64,000 bases of DNA from Belnapia mucosa (GCF_016775475.1 NZ_JAEUXJ010000002.1:534013-598012); one strand, 5' to 3'. Shown: positions 8,244 through 17,157, numbered from the stretch's first letter. Notes: a model not told the origin generated them from the letters alone. Translations and numbers: made by a program.

Positions 8244-9191
8244 ATGAATCATGTCCCGCCGCGCCTCGACCCCGCCAAATTCCGCGACCCCTTCGTCACC
8301 GCGAAGGGCGAGGTGCGGGCCAGCGTCGGCCTTTCGGCGCTGCAGACGCTCTGGGTCAATACCGGGACGCTCTGCAACATCACCTGCCGCAACTGCTATA
8401 TCGAAAGCAGCCCGCGCAACGACGCCCTGGCCTATCTGACGCTCGCCGATTTCCTCCCCTTCCTCGATGAGATCGAGCGCGACCGCCTGCCGGTCGAGGA
8501 GGTGGGCTTCACCGGCGGCGAGCCCTTCCTGAACCGCGACCTGCCGGCGATGCTGGAGGCGGTTCTGGTCCGCGGCCTGCGCGCCCTGGTGCTGACCAAT
8601 GCGATGAAGCCGATGCGGAACCACGCTGCCGCCCTGCTGGCGCTGCGCGACCGCTTCGGGCCGGCGCTGACGCTTCGCGTCAGCCTCGACCACCACGACC
8701 CGGCCCTGCATGACGCGGAACGGCAGGAGGGAAGCTTCGCCATCGCCCTCGACGGGCTGGACTGGCTGGCCCGCGAGGGATTCCAGGTGCATGTCGCTGG
8801 CCGCGCCGGCTTCGATGCCGCCGGCGAGGCGGCGATGCGCGCCGGCTTCGCGGCCCTTTTCGCATCGCGCGGCATCCCGATCGATGCCGGCGATCCGGTC
8901 GCCCTGATGCTCTTCCCGGAGATGGATGCCGCGGTCGATGTGCCGGAGATCACCACCGCCTGCTGGGGCATCCTGAAGAAAAGCCCGGACAGCATGATGT
9001 GCGCCTCCGCCCGGATGCTGGTGAAGCGGCGCGGCGCGGCACGGCCGGCGGTGCTGGCCTGCACGCTGCTGCCCTACGACCCGCAATTCGAACTCGGCGC
9101 GACCTTGGCGGAGGCCTCGCGCCCGGTGCCGCTGAACCATCCGCATTGCGCGAAATTCTGCGTCCTCGGCGGCGCCGCCTGCTCGCGGTGA
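8244..9191 (+). CDS. Radical SAM protein of unknown function with C-terminal cysteine cluster
   Basis: A 315-residue radical SAM enzyme. The SAM cluster motif CNITCRNCYIES (CX3CX2C) is near residue 50 and the TGGEPF motif follows at about 92-97. The C-terminal third holds six more cysteines (in ACWGI, MMCAS, LACTL, PHCAKFC and AACSR), suggesting an auxiliary iron-sulfur cluster of the SPASM/twitch type. SPASM enzymes often modify peptides or cofactors, but no precursor peptide is visible next to this one. I recall similar proteins annotated only as radical SAM protein in other Alphaproteobacteria. It starts 18 bases after cydC, so co-expression with the thiol exporter is plausible. Substrate unknown. 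Confidence 0.8.
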   Translation: MNHVPPRLDPAKFRDPFVTAKGEVRASVGLSALQTLWVNTGTLCNITCRNCYIESSPRNDALAYLTLADFLPFLDEIERDRLPVEEVGFTGGEPFLNRDLPAMLEAVLVRGLRALVLTNAMKPMRNHAAALLALRDRFGPALTLRVSLDHHDPALHDAERQEGSFAIALDGLDWLAREGFQVHVAGRAGFDAAGEAAMRAGFAALFASRGIPIDAGDPVALMLFPEMDAAVDVPEITTACWGILKKSPDSMMCASARMLVKRRGAARPAVLACTLLPYDPQFELGATLAEASRPVPLNHPHCAKFCVLGGAACSR

Positions 9192-9323
9192 GCGGAATGT
9201 GATGGCCCGCGAACGGCCGGGCGATGCGACAAGCACGGCCTGGAAGGGTTGCAGGCTTCGCCCGGGGCTCAGGCGCCGGTTGAGGTCTGGCCTGCCCCCT
9301 TCACCCATTGCCGGAGTTTCCGC

Positions 9324-9716
9324 ATGCGCCGTCGTCCCGCCCTTCTCCTTCTGCCGATGCTCGCCCTGGCGGGATGCATGACCGCGGCCCCGCCGGCGCG
9401 GCGCCAGCCCACCATCGTCTTCTTCAATGCCGACAGCGCGGCGCTCGATTCCAATGCCGCGACCCTGGTGGCCGAGGCGGCGGAGCGCGCCAAGGCCAAT
9501 CCCACCCTCCCCGTCCGTGTCCGTGGCTTCACTGCCCCTGAGGGCAGCGCCGGCTACAATCGCAGCCTGTCCGAGGCGCGCGCCCGCAACGTCGCCGACG
9601 TGCTGGTCGCCGCCGGCGTCAACCGCATCCGCATCGTGGTCGAGCCGCGTGGCCCGGTGCCCTTCGAATCCATCCCGACCGAGAGCCGCCGGGTCGAAAT
9701 CGTCCTGGGCGACTAG
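9324..9716 (+). CDS. Small OmpA-like peptidoglycan-associated lipoprotein
   Basis: A 130-residue protein. The signal peptide MRRRPALLLLPMLALAGC ends in a lipobox (LAGC), so the cysteine should be lipidated and the protein membrane-anchored. The rest is one OmpA-C-like domain: IVFFNADSAALDSNA at the start, VRVRGFTAPEGSAGYNRSLSEARARNVADVL in the middle and SRRVEIVLGD at the end. Such domains bind diaminopimelate of peptidoglycan. The ATG at 9324 is chosen because it opens directly on the signal peptide and has GGAG upstream; an earlier in-frame start would bury the signal sequence. It stands alone between the radical SAM gene and recQ. Confidence 0.8.
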   Translation: MRRRPALLLLPMLALAGCMTAAPPARRQPTIVFFNADSAALDSNAATLVAEAAERAKANPTLPVRVRGFTAPEGSAGYNRSLSEARARNVADVLVAAGVNRIRIVVEPRGPVPFESIPTESRRVEIVLGD

Positions 9717-9761
9717 GCAACAACGGCTGACGCGGACGGCGCCGCATGGCATGAAGGTGCC

Positions 9762-11609
9762 ATGCCCGATGTCATGGAGTCCCCGGCACGCCTGGGGGCT
9801 GGTGCCGATCCGGCCGAGCTGCTGCACCGGGTCTTTGGTCATCCGGGCTTTCGCGGCCGGCAGGAGGAAATCGTCCATCATGTGATGGCCGGCGGCTCCG
9901 GCCTCGTGCTGATGCCGACCGGTGGCGGCAAGTCGCTCTGCTTCCAGGTGCCTGCCCTCTGCCGCGAGGGCCTGGGCGTCGTCGTCTCGCCGCTGATCGC
10001 GCTGATGGAGGACCAGGTCACGGCGCTGCGCCAGCAGGGCGTCGCCGCCGCCGCCCTGCATTCCGACCTGCCCGAGGACCAGGCGCGCGAGGTGAAGCGC
10101 GACCTGGCGCGCGGCGCGGTGAAGCTGCTCTATATCTCGCCGGAGCGGCTGACCCTCGACGGCACGCTGGACTTCCTGGCCCGCCGCCCGCTCGCCCTCT
10201 TCGCCATCGACGAGGCGCATTGCGTCAGCCAGTGGGGCCATCACTTCCGGCCGGAATATCGCGGCCTCGGCCTGCTCGCCGAGCGCTTCCCGGATGTGCC
10301 GCGCCTGGCGCTGACCGCGACCGCCGATCCGCGCACGGTCGAGGATATCCGCGCCCAATTGGGCCTTACCGAAAGCCCGGTCTTCCGCGGCGGCTTCGAC
10401 CGGCCCAACATCCAGATCGCCGCCGCGCCGCGCGAGAGCGAGCGGGCGCAGCTCCGCGCCTTTGTGAAGGCCGCTGGCGACGGGTCGGGCGCCGGCATCG
10501 TCTATTGCGGCAGCCGCGCCAAGACCGAGCAGACGGCGGAATGGCTGCGCGCCGATGGGCATGACGCGCTCTGCTTCCATGCGGGGATGGAGCCGCAGGC
10601 CAAGCGCGACGCGCATCGGCGCTTCGCCCGCGGCGATGCCGTCATCATGGCGGCGACCATCGCCTTCGGCATGGGCATCGACCGGCCGGATGTGCGCTGG
10701 GTCGCGCATCTCGACCTGCCGCGCAGCCCCGAGAGCTGGTACCAGGAGATCGGCCGCGCCGGACGCGACGGGCTGCCGGCCCGCGCCCTGCTGCTCTATG
10801 GCGCCGGCGACATCGCGCTCGCCCGCCACCGGATCGAGGAAAGCCCGGCGACGCCGGAGCAGAAGCGGATCGAGCGGTCGCGGCTGGAGGCGATGGTCTC
10901 GATCGCCGAGGCGGCCACCTGCCGGCGCCGCATCCTGCTGCGCTGCTTCGGCGAAGACGGGCCCGAGCGCTGCGGCGCCTGTGATGTCTGCCTCGACCCG
11001 CCCCGGCTGTTCGACGGCACCATCCCGGCGCAGAAGCTGCTGAGCGCGGTGGTGCGGACCCGGCTGCCTTCAGGCGGGCATTTCGGCCTTGGCCATGTGG
11101 TCGATGTGCTGCGGGGGCGGGTGACGGCGAAGGTCGCGCAATTCGCGCATGACCAGCTCAAGACCTTCGGGATCGGCGCCGATATCTCGGAACTCGCCTG
11201 GCGCGGCGTGGCGCGGCAACTCGTCGCCCGCGGCGCGCTCGATGTCGCGGTCGAGAACCATGGCGAGCTGGTCCCGACCGAGGCGGCGCGCCCGATCCTG
11301 AAGGGTGAGGAGAAGGTGATGCTGCGGGCGGAGACCCTGACCCGCCCATCCCCGCGCGAGCGCGGCCGCTCCGCCGAGCCGGCCATGGCGGGGGATGCGT
11401 TGTTCGACGCGCTGCGCGCCTGGCGGAAGCGCGAGGCGTCCGAGCAGGGCGTGCCGGCCTATGTCATCTTCCAGAACGACACCCTGGCCGCCATCGCCGA
11501 GCGCCGGCCGCAGGATGCCGAGGAACTGGCGATGATCCCGGGCGTCGGCCGCAGCAAGCTGGAACGCTATGCCGATGCGGTGCTGCGGGTGGTGCGGGAC
11601 ACGCTTTAG
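9762..11609 (+). CDS. recQ: ATP-dependent DNA helicase RecQ
   Basis: A 615-residue 3'-5' DNA helicase of recombination and replication-fork repair. Visible are Walker A PTGGGKS (about 50-56), the DEAH box in AIDEAHCVSQWG (about 148), the arginine-rich motif VI around GRAGRDG, the zinc-binding cysteines of the RQC region (TCRRRILLRC and CGACDVC) and a C-terminal HRDC domain ending in GVGRSKLERYADAVL. The linker between RQC and HRDC contains TLTRPSPRERGRSAEP, whose DNA includes a perfect small palindrome (11352-11365) and reads like a translated repeat element. It is convergent with the YihY gene across two strong palindromes. Confidence 0.93.
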   Translation: MPDVMESPARLGAGADPAELLHRVFGHPGFRGRQEEIVHHVMAGGSGLVLMPTGGGKSLCFQVPALCREGLGVVVSPLIALMEDQVTALRQQGVAAAALHSDLPEDQAREVKRDLARGAVKLLYISPERLTLDGTLDFLARRPLALFAIDEAHCVSQWGHHFRPEYRGLGLLAERFPDVPRLALTATADPRTVEDIRAQLGLTESPVFRGGFDRPNIQIAAAPRESERAQLRAFVKAAGDGSGAGIVYCGSRAKTEQTAEWLRADGHDALCFHAGMEPQAKRDAHRRFARGDAVIMAATIAFGMGIDRPDVRWVAHLDLPRSPESWYQEIGRAGRDGLPARALLLYGAGDIALARHRIEESPATPEQKRIERSRLEAMVSIAEAATCRRRILLRCFGEDGPERCGACDVCLDPPRLFDGTIPAQKLLSAVVRTRLPSGGHFGLGHVVDVLRGRVTAKVAQFAHDQLKTFGIGADISELAWRGVARQLVARGALDVAVENHGELVPTEAARPILKGEEKVMLRAETLTRPSPRERGRSAEPAMAGDALFDALRAWRKREASEQGVPAYVIFQNDTLAAIAERRPQDAEELAMIPGVGRSKLERYADAVLRVVRDTL

Positions 11610-11615
11610 GCGCGG

Positions 11616-11720
11616 CTAGAGCGGTTTCCGTTCGCCTTGGCTCACGGAAGCCGCTCTAGCTTGTTGTTCGGGCGAGCAAATTACTCCGATCAGGTGATTC
11701 CACCTGATCGGAGTTTGCTC
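11616..11720. repeat. Two adjacent palindromic elements between convergent genes
   Basis: The first palindrome has 16-base arms (11616-11631 and 11644-11659, one mismatch, loop 12). The second has a perfect 14-base core (11683-11696 and 11701-11714, loop ATTC), extended outwards by GAGCAA/TTGCTC with a small bulge. Both begin or end with CTAGAGC, a feature I associate with palindromic intergenic elements of Alphaproteobacteria. Lying between the stops of recQ and the YihY gene, they could terminate both transcripts, although there is no U-tract. Confidence 0.7.
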
Positions 11721-12700
11721 TAGCGCTTGCGGCGGAACACCGCCATCAGCACCGCCATCGCCGCTGCGCCGCCGAGGAAATGCCCGGTCTCGGCCCGCTT
11801 CTCCGCCTTGCGGTCGCGCCCGCCACGGTGATGCGCCGGCTCGGCCAGCGCGGCCTGGGCGGCAGGGCTGCCCTGCAAGCCGGCCCAGGCCCGGGTGAAC
11901 TCCGCCCCCAGCATGAAGATCTGTGCCGAGTAATAGACCCAGAGCAGCACCACCATCAGCGCGCCCGCAGCGCCATAACTGGTGGCCACGTTGCTGCTGC
12001 CGACATACCAGCCGATCAGCGTCTTGCCGATTGTGAAGAGGAAGGCGGTCACCACCGCCCCCACGGCCACGTCGCGCCAAGCGATATTGCGGTCCGGCAG
12101 GATCTTGTAGATGGCCGCGAAAAGGATGGTGACCATCAGGAAGGACAGAAGGAAGTTCGCCACCCCCAGCAGCAACAGCATCTCGGGCAGCTGGTCGCGG
12201 AACCAGGTGATCAGGACCGAAATGATCGCGCTGGCGATGAGGGAGACCAGCAGCAGGAAGCCGGTCGCCGCCACCAGGCCAAGGCTTGCCAGCTTGGCCC
12301 GCATCAGCCGCGTCACCGCCCCGCCCTCGGGCGGCTTGGCGCGCCAGATGGCGTTCAGGGCCGATTGCAGCTCGCCGAACACGCCGCTGGCGGTCAGCAG
12401 CAGCGTCACCACGCCGATGATGGTGGCGATGGTGCCCGAGGTGCGGTTGCTCGCCCCCTTCACCATGGCTTCCACCGTTTCCGCCCCGGTATTGCCGAGA
12501 AGGCCGCGGAGTTGCTCCGAGATGGCGCCGCGCACCGCATCCTCGCCGAAGGCCAGCCCGGCAATGGCGGTGGCGATGACCAGCAGCGGGGCGATGGAGA
12601 ATACAGTGTAGTAGGCGACGGCCGCACCCCGGCTCATTGCCTCGTCCTCGATATAGCCTTCAACGCTTTCGCGCAGCAGGCCCCAGACCCGGTTCAGCAT
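11720..12700 (-). CDS. YihY/virulence factor BrkB family membrane protein
   Basis: A 326-residue inner-membrane protein. It has the family opening RGAAVAYYTVFSIAPLLVIATAIAG, an amphipathic stretch ending in LNAIWRAKPP, and then four to five further hydrophobic helices (about 138-260) with WRDVAVGAVVTAFLFTIGK. The C-terminus is charged. The family was once called ribonuclease BN by mistake; its real role is unclear. The stop codon overlaps the end of the second palindrome. It lies downstream of, and in the same direction as, the SbmA-like gene, 53 bases away. Confidence 0.85.
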   Translation of the reverse strand: MLNRVWGLLRESVEGYIEDEAMSRGAAVAYYTVFSIAPLLVIATAIAGLAFGEDAVRGAISEQLRGLLGNTGAETVEAMVKGASNRTSGTIATIIGVVTLLLTASGVFGELQSALNAIWRAKPPEGGAVTRLMRAKLASLGLVAATGFLLLVSLIASAIISVLITWFRDQLPEMLLLLGVANFLLSFLMVTILFAAIYKILPDRNIAWRDVAVGAVVTAFLFTIGKTLIGWYVGSSNVATSYGAAGALMVVLLWVYYSAQIFMLGAEFTRAWAGLQGSPAAQAALAEPAHHRGGRDRKAEKRAETGHFLGGAAAMAVLMAVFRRKR

Positions 12701-12753
12701 CCAGTAGTCTCCCGTCGCCGGGAGAACATCCGCCGCCGGAAAGGGTTGCCGGA

Positions 12754-14484
12754 TCAGGCGGGGGCGGCGACCAGATGCCCGTCGCGCACGCGCAGCGCCC
12801 GCTGGTGGTATTGCGCGACCGCCGGCCGATGCGCGATCGAGACCAGGGTCGTCGCCGGCAGCCGTTCCTTCAGCAACTCGTAGAACCGCGCCTCCGCCTC
12901 CGGATCGAGGCTGGAGGTCGCCTCGTCAAGGAAGAGCCAGCGCGGCTTCACCAGCAGGGCGCGGGCGAGGGCCAGGCGCTGCTGCTCGCCGCCCGAGAGC
13001 CGCCGGTCCCAGCTATCCTCCTCATCCAGCCGGGCGGCGAGATGGCCGAGCCCCGCCGACTCCAGCGCCTCGCGGATCTCAACCTCGGGGAATTCCTCGG
13101 CATGGCGCGGGTAGCAGACGGCGCGGCGCAGGCTGCCGAGCGGCAAATAGGGCCGCTGCGGCAGGAACAGCACACCCGCGCCCGGCGCATGCACCCGCCC
13201 CCGGCCGAAGGGCCAGAGGCCGGCGATGGCCCGGAACAGGGTGGACTTGCCGCTGCCCGAGGCGCCGGCGATCAGCACCGCTTCGCCCGGCTCGACCCGC
13301 GCCGAAGCCCCGGCGACCAGCACCCTTCCGTCCGGCAGGCCGACCGTCACATCATCGAGCACCAGCGCATCGCCGCCATCCGGCACCGATTGGATGCCGG
13401 TGCCGGCGGCCGCCCGCGCCACCTCGATGGCGCCGAGAAAGCCGCGGATCCGCAGCACCGTCGCGCGCCATTCGGTCAGGGAGGAGTAATTATCGACGAA
13501 CCAGGACAGCGCGCCCTGCACCTCGGAGAAGGCGCCGGAGGTCTGGGTCAGCCCGCCGAGCGGAATCCGACCGGCGAAATAGGCCGGCGCCGCGACGACG
13601 AAGGGGAAGACCACCGCGACCTGGCTATAGGCGCTGGTGAAGAAGGTCAGCCGCTTGGTGGCGACCATGATCGCCCACCAATTGCGGATCAGCGCGCCGA
13701 ACCGGTCCTGCAGGCCCCGCTTCTCATCCGCCTCGCCGCCATAGAGGGCGACGCCCTCGGCATTGTCGCGCAGCCGCACCAGGGCATAGCGGAAATCCGC
13801 TTCCACCCGCTGCTGCTGGAAATTCAGCCGGATCAAGCTGCGCCCGACGAGATGGGCGAGGCCGGTGCCGGCCAGGGCATAGAGCAGCGCCACCCAGACC
13901 ATATAGCCGGGGATGGTGATGCCGAGGATGGTCGCCGGCCCCGACAGGCCCCAGAGGACCAGCACGAAGCTGAACAGCGTGACGACCGACCGCATCAGCC
14001 CGAGCCCGAGGGCCAGGGTATTGTCCACGAAATAGCGCAGGTCTTCGGCGATGCGCTGGTCCGGGTTGTCGGTCTCGGCATCGGTCAGCGCCACGCGGTA
14101 ATAGGCGCGATCGGCCAGCCAGCGGTCCAGCACCTCCCGAGTCAGCCAGGATCGCCAGCGAATCTGCAAGGCCTGGCGGAGATAGAGCGCATAGACGGCG
14201 ATGAGGATGTAGAGCGCGGCGACGAAGACGAAGCCGGGCATCGGCCCGCTATCGGTTTGCCGCCACCAGAACAGCAGCGCCCAGAAGGCCTCGGCATTCT
14301 TCTCCTGCAGGCTGTTGAAGAATTCCCGGTTCCAGTAGCTGAGCAGCACGCTCATCCCGACCAGCGAGAGGTTCAGGGCCACGACGACGCCGAGCAGCAG
14401 CCGGGCCTTCCAACGCTCCTCGCTCCGCCAATAGGGTCCGGCCAGGGTCCAGGCATCCGAAAGGAAATGGCCGATGCGGCGCAT
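12754..14484 (-). CDS. SbmA/BacA-like ABC protein with fused ATPase (YddA type)
   Basis: A 576-residue protein. The N-terminal membrane domain matches the SbmA/BacA family (SYWNREFFNSLQ, WRSWLTREVLDRWL, DNPDQRIAEDLR, NFQQQRVEADFRYALVRLRDNAE) and the C-terminal ATPase has Walker A GASGSGKST, signature LSGGEQQR and Walker B WLFLDEATSSLD. SbmA and BacA import peptides and, in some bacteria, affect very-long-chain fatty acids of lipid A. Members with an ATPase domain, like this one, resemble E. coli YddA and ABCD-type transporters. The substrate is unknown. Confidence 0.85.
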   Translation of the reverse strand: MRRIGHFLSDAWTLAGPYWRSEERWKARLLLGVVVALNLSLVGMSVLLSYWNREFFNSLQEKNAEAFWALLFWWRQTDSGPMPGFVFVAALYILIAVYALYLRQALQIRWRSWLTREVLDRWLADRAYYRVALTDAETDNPDQRIAEDLRYFVDNTLALGLGLMRSVVTLFSFVLVLWGLSGPATILGITIPGYMVWVALLYALAGTGLAHLVGRSLIRLNFQQQRVEADFRYALVRLRDNAEGVALYGGEADEKRGLQDRFGALIRNWWAIMVATKRLTFFTSAYSQVAVVFPFVVAAPAYFAGRIPLGGLTQTSGAFSEVQGALSWFVDNYSSLTEWRATVLRIRGFLGAIEVARAAAGTGIQSVPDGGDALVLDDVTVGLPDGRVLVAGASARVEPGEAVLIAGASGSGKSTLFRAIAGLWPFGRGRVHAPGAGVLFLPQRPYLPLGSLRRAVCYPRHAEEFPEVEIREALESAGLGHLAARLDEEDSWDRRLSGGEQQRLALARALLVKPRWLFLDEATSSLDPEAEARFYELLKERLPATTLVSIAHRPAVAQYHQRALRVRDGHLVAAPA

Positions 14485-14520
14485 GGCGGGACTCCGGGAG
14501 GAATGGGGTAGGGCGGGCGG

Positions 14521-14970
14521 TCAGCGGCGGCGCAGCGCGGCCTCGAAGGCGGCGAGCCAGGCTTCCACCCGGCGGCGGTTCACGCCGAGATCCGACCAGC
14601 CGAACAGGCTGCGGGAATAGAGGAAGAGCCCGGCCCCGCCCGGGCCCGGCACCAGCTCGGCCGCGATGACATCCGGGTAGTTCATCAGGGCGGAGCGCGC
14701 GACCCATTGCGCCTGCCGCCGTTCCGGCCATTCGGCGAGGGGGTAGGTGCGCGGTAAGCCCTCGCCCAGGCGGCGCAGCACTGGCCAGGCGGTCGCCGCA
14801 TCCACCGGCAGGGGTGGTACGGTGATATGCGCCTGCGCGTGGCCGCCCGGCGGGGCGGCGAGGCAGGTATTGGGTGAGGGCGGCAGGACCAGCCGGGTGA
14901 AATCCACCGGCTCGGCCGGCGGCAGGCCGGCGGCGCCGCGGCCGAGCAAGGCCCCGATCGGCGCGCTCAT
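14521..14970 (-). CDS. DUF1499 domain protein
   Basis: A 149-residue protein. It shows the DUF1499 pattern: an early DFTRLVLPPSPNTCLAAP block, a middle ALMNYPDVIAAEL strand and the conserved ending LYSRSLFGWSDLGVNRRRVEAWL. No signal peptide or membrane helix is evident here, although some family members have them. No function is established for the family. Its ATG overlaps the stop of the DUF3253 gene by four bases (ATGA), so the pair is translationally coupled. The ABC protein gene follows 37 bases downstream. Confidence 0.8.
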   Translation of the reverse strand: MSAPIGALLGRGAAGLPPAEPVDFTRLVLPPSPNTCLAAPPGGHAQAHITVPPLPVDAATAWPVLRRLGEGLPRTYPLAEWPERRQAQWVARSALMNYPDVIAAELVPGPGGAGLFLYSRSLFGWSDLGVNRRRVEAWLAAFEAALRRR

Positions 14971-15284
14971 GCCCCCACCCGCCGGCGCAGGCGGATCACG
15001 CCGCGGACGTCTTCGGGCGGCACGGGCTTGCCCTTGCGGAGGATTTCTAGATCGCCCTCCCGGCTCAACGCGATGGCGGCCCGGCGCACCGGGCCCATCA
15101 AGGGGCGCCAGTCCTCGGGCGCGAGGGCGCGGGCCACCTCGCTCGGGCAGATGGATTTGTCGGCGCCGCGCTCGGCGGTCTGGCGGAGGATCTCGGCCGC
15201 GATCGCGGCCTGGTCGGGCTGGGGGCTCATGCTGGGCGGCACCATAGGGCGGGCGGCGGCGCTGTCAGCTTGGCTTTTCGCCAC
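14967..15284 (-). CDS. DUF3253 domain protein
   Basis: A small basic protein of at most 105 residues. The core KSICPSEVARAL, then WRPLMGPVRRAAIALSREG and a final RGVIRLRRR, is the DUF3253 signature and suggests a winged-helix-like nucleic-acid-binding fold. The start is uncertain: GTG at 15284, ATG at 15245 or ATG at 15230 (giving MSPQPDQ) are in frame, and none has a strong ribosome-binding site. The shortest form begins just before the conserved domain. It is coupled to the DUF1499 gene. Confidence 0.75.
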   Translation of the reverse strand: MAKSQADSAAARPMVPPSMSPQPDQAAIAAEILRQTAERGADKSICPSEVARALAPEDWRPLMGPVRRAAIALSREGDLEILRKGKPVPPEDVRGVIRLRRRVGA

Positions 15285-15299
15285 ATTTCCGCAAGCGAC

Positions 15300-16253
15300 T
15301 CAGGCCAGGAGCGCGGCGGCCAGCGCCCGGCCGCTGTCGAAGGCGGCTTCCGCCCGGCCGGCGAGGCACCAATCGCCGGCGAGGCCGATCCGTGCCGCAG
15401 GCAGCCAGAGGCAGGGCTCACCGAGCGGCGCCCGCACCAGCGAATAGCGCCAGCGATGTGCCTTCAGCAGCAGGGGCGGCGGCGCGGGCGGCAACGCGGC
15501 CAGCAGGCGCGGGGCGATGGTCTCGGCAGGGTCCTCCAGATGGGCGAGGGACCAGTCCGGCCCGGCCTGGATCACCCAGCATTCGGCCGCGGTGTCGCGG
15601 CCGGGCTTGCTGCTGTCCCGCGCCAGCCAGCCAATCGGGCCCGCCTCCGGCCGCAGGGTTTCCGGCCAGTCCGGCCGTTCGGCGAAAGCGGCGAGGACGG
15701 CCCAGCAGGGGGCAATCGCCACCGATTCCAGCCGCTGCCGCAGCCCGGGCGCCGGCCGGGCGATCAGCGACGCGGCCTGGGCCGGCGGCAGGGTGATGGC
15801 GACGGAGTCGAAGGGGCCATCGGAGTGGGGCTCGGCCGCGGGCAGGGGCTGGCCGGGCCGGACCAGCGCCGCATCCAGATGCCGCAGCATCCAGGCGCCC
15901 GGCCCGCCCTCCAGCGCCACCACATGTCGCCCCGCCCGCAGGTCGAGCCCCGTGGCGAGGGTCCGTGGCAGGCTGGACATGCCGGGCACGCCGACGAATC
16001 GCCCTGGCTCGCCCCAGGGCGCCGCCCCGCATTCCGCCAGGAGCGCGGCGAAATCCGCGCCGCGGGCGGTCAGATATTGCGCCCCATGATCCCATTGCAG
16101 GCGGCGCCTGCCCGCCTCGGCCCGGCGGGTCGCCAGCCTGCCGCCGGCGGCGCGGCCCTTGTCGAAAAGCGTGACCTCCCGGCCCTCATCACGAAGGGCG
16201 CGGGCGCAGGCGAGGCCGGACAGGCCGGCGCCGATGATGGCGATGCGGGACAT
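15300..16253 (-). CDS. FAD-dependent oxidoreductase, renalase-like
   Basis: A 317-residue flavoprotein. It starts directly on the Rossmann strand MSRIAIIGAGLSGLACARAL with the dinucleotide-binding GXGXXG, followed by LFDKGRAAGGRLATRR (the amine-oxidase-type second FAD motif) and WDHGAQYLTAR. The C-terminus has RIGLAGDWCLAGRAEAAFDSGR, the final FAD-contacting motif. This layout matches renalase-like NAD(P)/FAD-dependent oxidoreductases of bacteria, which oxidise mis-reduced dihydronicotinamides; the substrate here is inferred only from family. The ATG at 16253 is preferred over an upstream start because the extra 39 residues are low-complexity and lack homology. Confidence 0.8.
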   Translation of the reverse strand: MSRIAIIGAGLSGLACARALRDEGREVTLFDKGRAAGGRLATRRAEAGRRRLQWDHGAQYLTARGADFAALLAECGAAPWGEPGRFVGVPGMSSLPRTLATGLDLRAGRHVVALEGGPGAWMLRHLDAALVRPGQPLPAAEPHSDGPFDSVAITLPPAQAASLIARPAPGLRQRLESVAIAPCWAVLAAFAERPDWPETLRPEAGPIGWLARDSSKPGRDTAAECWVIQAGPDWSLAHLEDPAETIAPRLLAALPPAPPPLLLKAHRWRYSLVRAPLGEPCLWLPAARIGLAGDWCLAGRAEAAFDSGRALAAALLA

Positions 16254-16279
16254 GTTGCACCTGGAATGGGGTGGCAGAG

Positions 16280-17089
16280 CTAACCCGCAAGGGCCGGGGC
16301 CTGCCAGCGCTGCCGCAGCAGCTCGGCCGGGACCGGCCGGCCGAAGAGCCAGCCCTGCGCCTCCTCGCAATCGAGGGCTTCCAGGCAGCGCCGCTGCGCA
16401 TCCCGCTCCACGCCTTCGGCGACCATACGGATGCGGAGCGCGTGGGAGAGGTCGCGGATGGCGCGGAGGATCGCCATGTCCTCCCGCTCCTCCGGAATAT
16501 GGGCCAGGAAGCTGCGGTCCAGCTTCAGCGCCGTGAAGGGCAGCCAGCGCAGTCGCGCCAGCGAGGCATGGCCGATGCCGAAATCATCGAGCGCCAGGCC
16601 GATCCCATCCTCCCGCAGGGCGGCCAGCATCCGCAGCGTCTCCGGCCGCTCCTCCAGCGCCAGGGTCTCGGTCAGCTCCAGCTCCAGCCGGTCCGAGGGC
16701 AGGCCGGATTCGGCCAGGGCCTCCGCCACCTGGGCCGGCAGCAGCCCGGCCTCGATCTGCCGGGCCGAGACATTGACCGAGACGATGCCGGCCGATTCCG
16801 GCCAGAGCGCCGCCTCCCGCGCCGCCTCGCGCAGGACCCAGCCGCCGAGATGCAGGATGAGGCTCGAGGCCTCGGCCAGCGGGATGAAGGTGGCGGGCGG
16901 GATCGGCCCATGGGCCGGGTGGTTCCAGCGCAGCAGCGCCTCGGCCCCCGTCAGCCTGCCATCGGCCAGGGCGATGCGCGGCTGATAGCTGAGCGACATC
17001 TCGCCGCGGCGGATGGCGCCGCGCAGATCGGCCCGAAGCCGCCGCCGCATCGCCCCATCCTGCCTTGGCTGCTCGACCGCTGCTGGCAT
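16280..17089 (-). CDS. EAL-domain cyclic-di-GMP phosphodiesterase
   Basis: A stand-alone EAL domain of 269 residues. The motif is GAEALLRWNHP, followed by NVSARQ, LELELTET, the metal-binding DDFGIGHAS, the catalytic lysine in LKLDRSF and EGVE near the end, so all main catalytic residues appear intact. EAL enzymes hydrolyse cyclic di-GMP to pGpG, lowering levels of the messenger that the PleD-type cyclase at 23.3 kb makes. No sensor or membrane domain is attached. An alternative ATG at 17050 would remove 13 residues without touching the domain. Confidence 0.88.
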   Translation of the reverse strand: MPAAVEQPRQDGAMRRRLRADLRGAIRRGEMSLSYQPRIALADGRLTGAEALLRWNHPAHGPIPPATFIPLAEASSLILHLGGWVLREAAREAALWPESAGIVSVNVSARQIEAGLLPAQVAEALAESGLPSDRLELELTETLALEERPETLRMLAALREDGIGLALDDFGIGHASLARLRWLPFTALKLDRSFLAHIPEEREDMAILRAIRDLSHALRIRMVAEGVERDAQRRCLEALDCEEAQGWLFGRPVPAELLRQRWQAPALAG

Positions 17090-17157
17090 CGCCGCTGTCC
17101 CTGACCGCGCTGGTGATCCTGGGCCGGAGGGGTGAAGGAAGCGCTAAGCCGCAGGGC

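Noticed and set aside
7596..10829. 1,077-codon minus-strand frame across cydC, radical SAM, OmpA-like and recQ genes
   Set aside because: It spans four well-supported genes on the other strand and has no recognisable domain.
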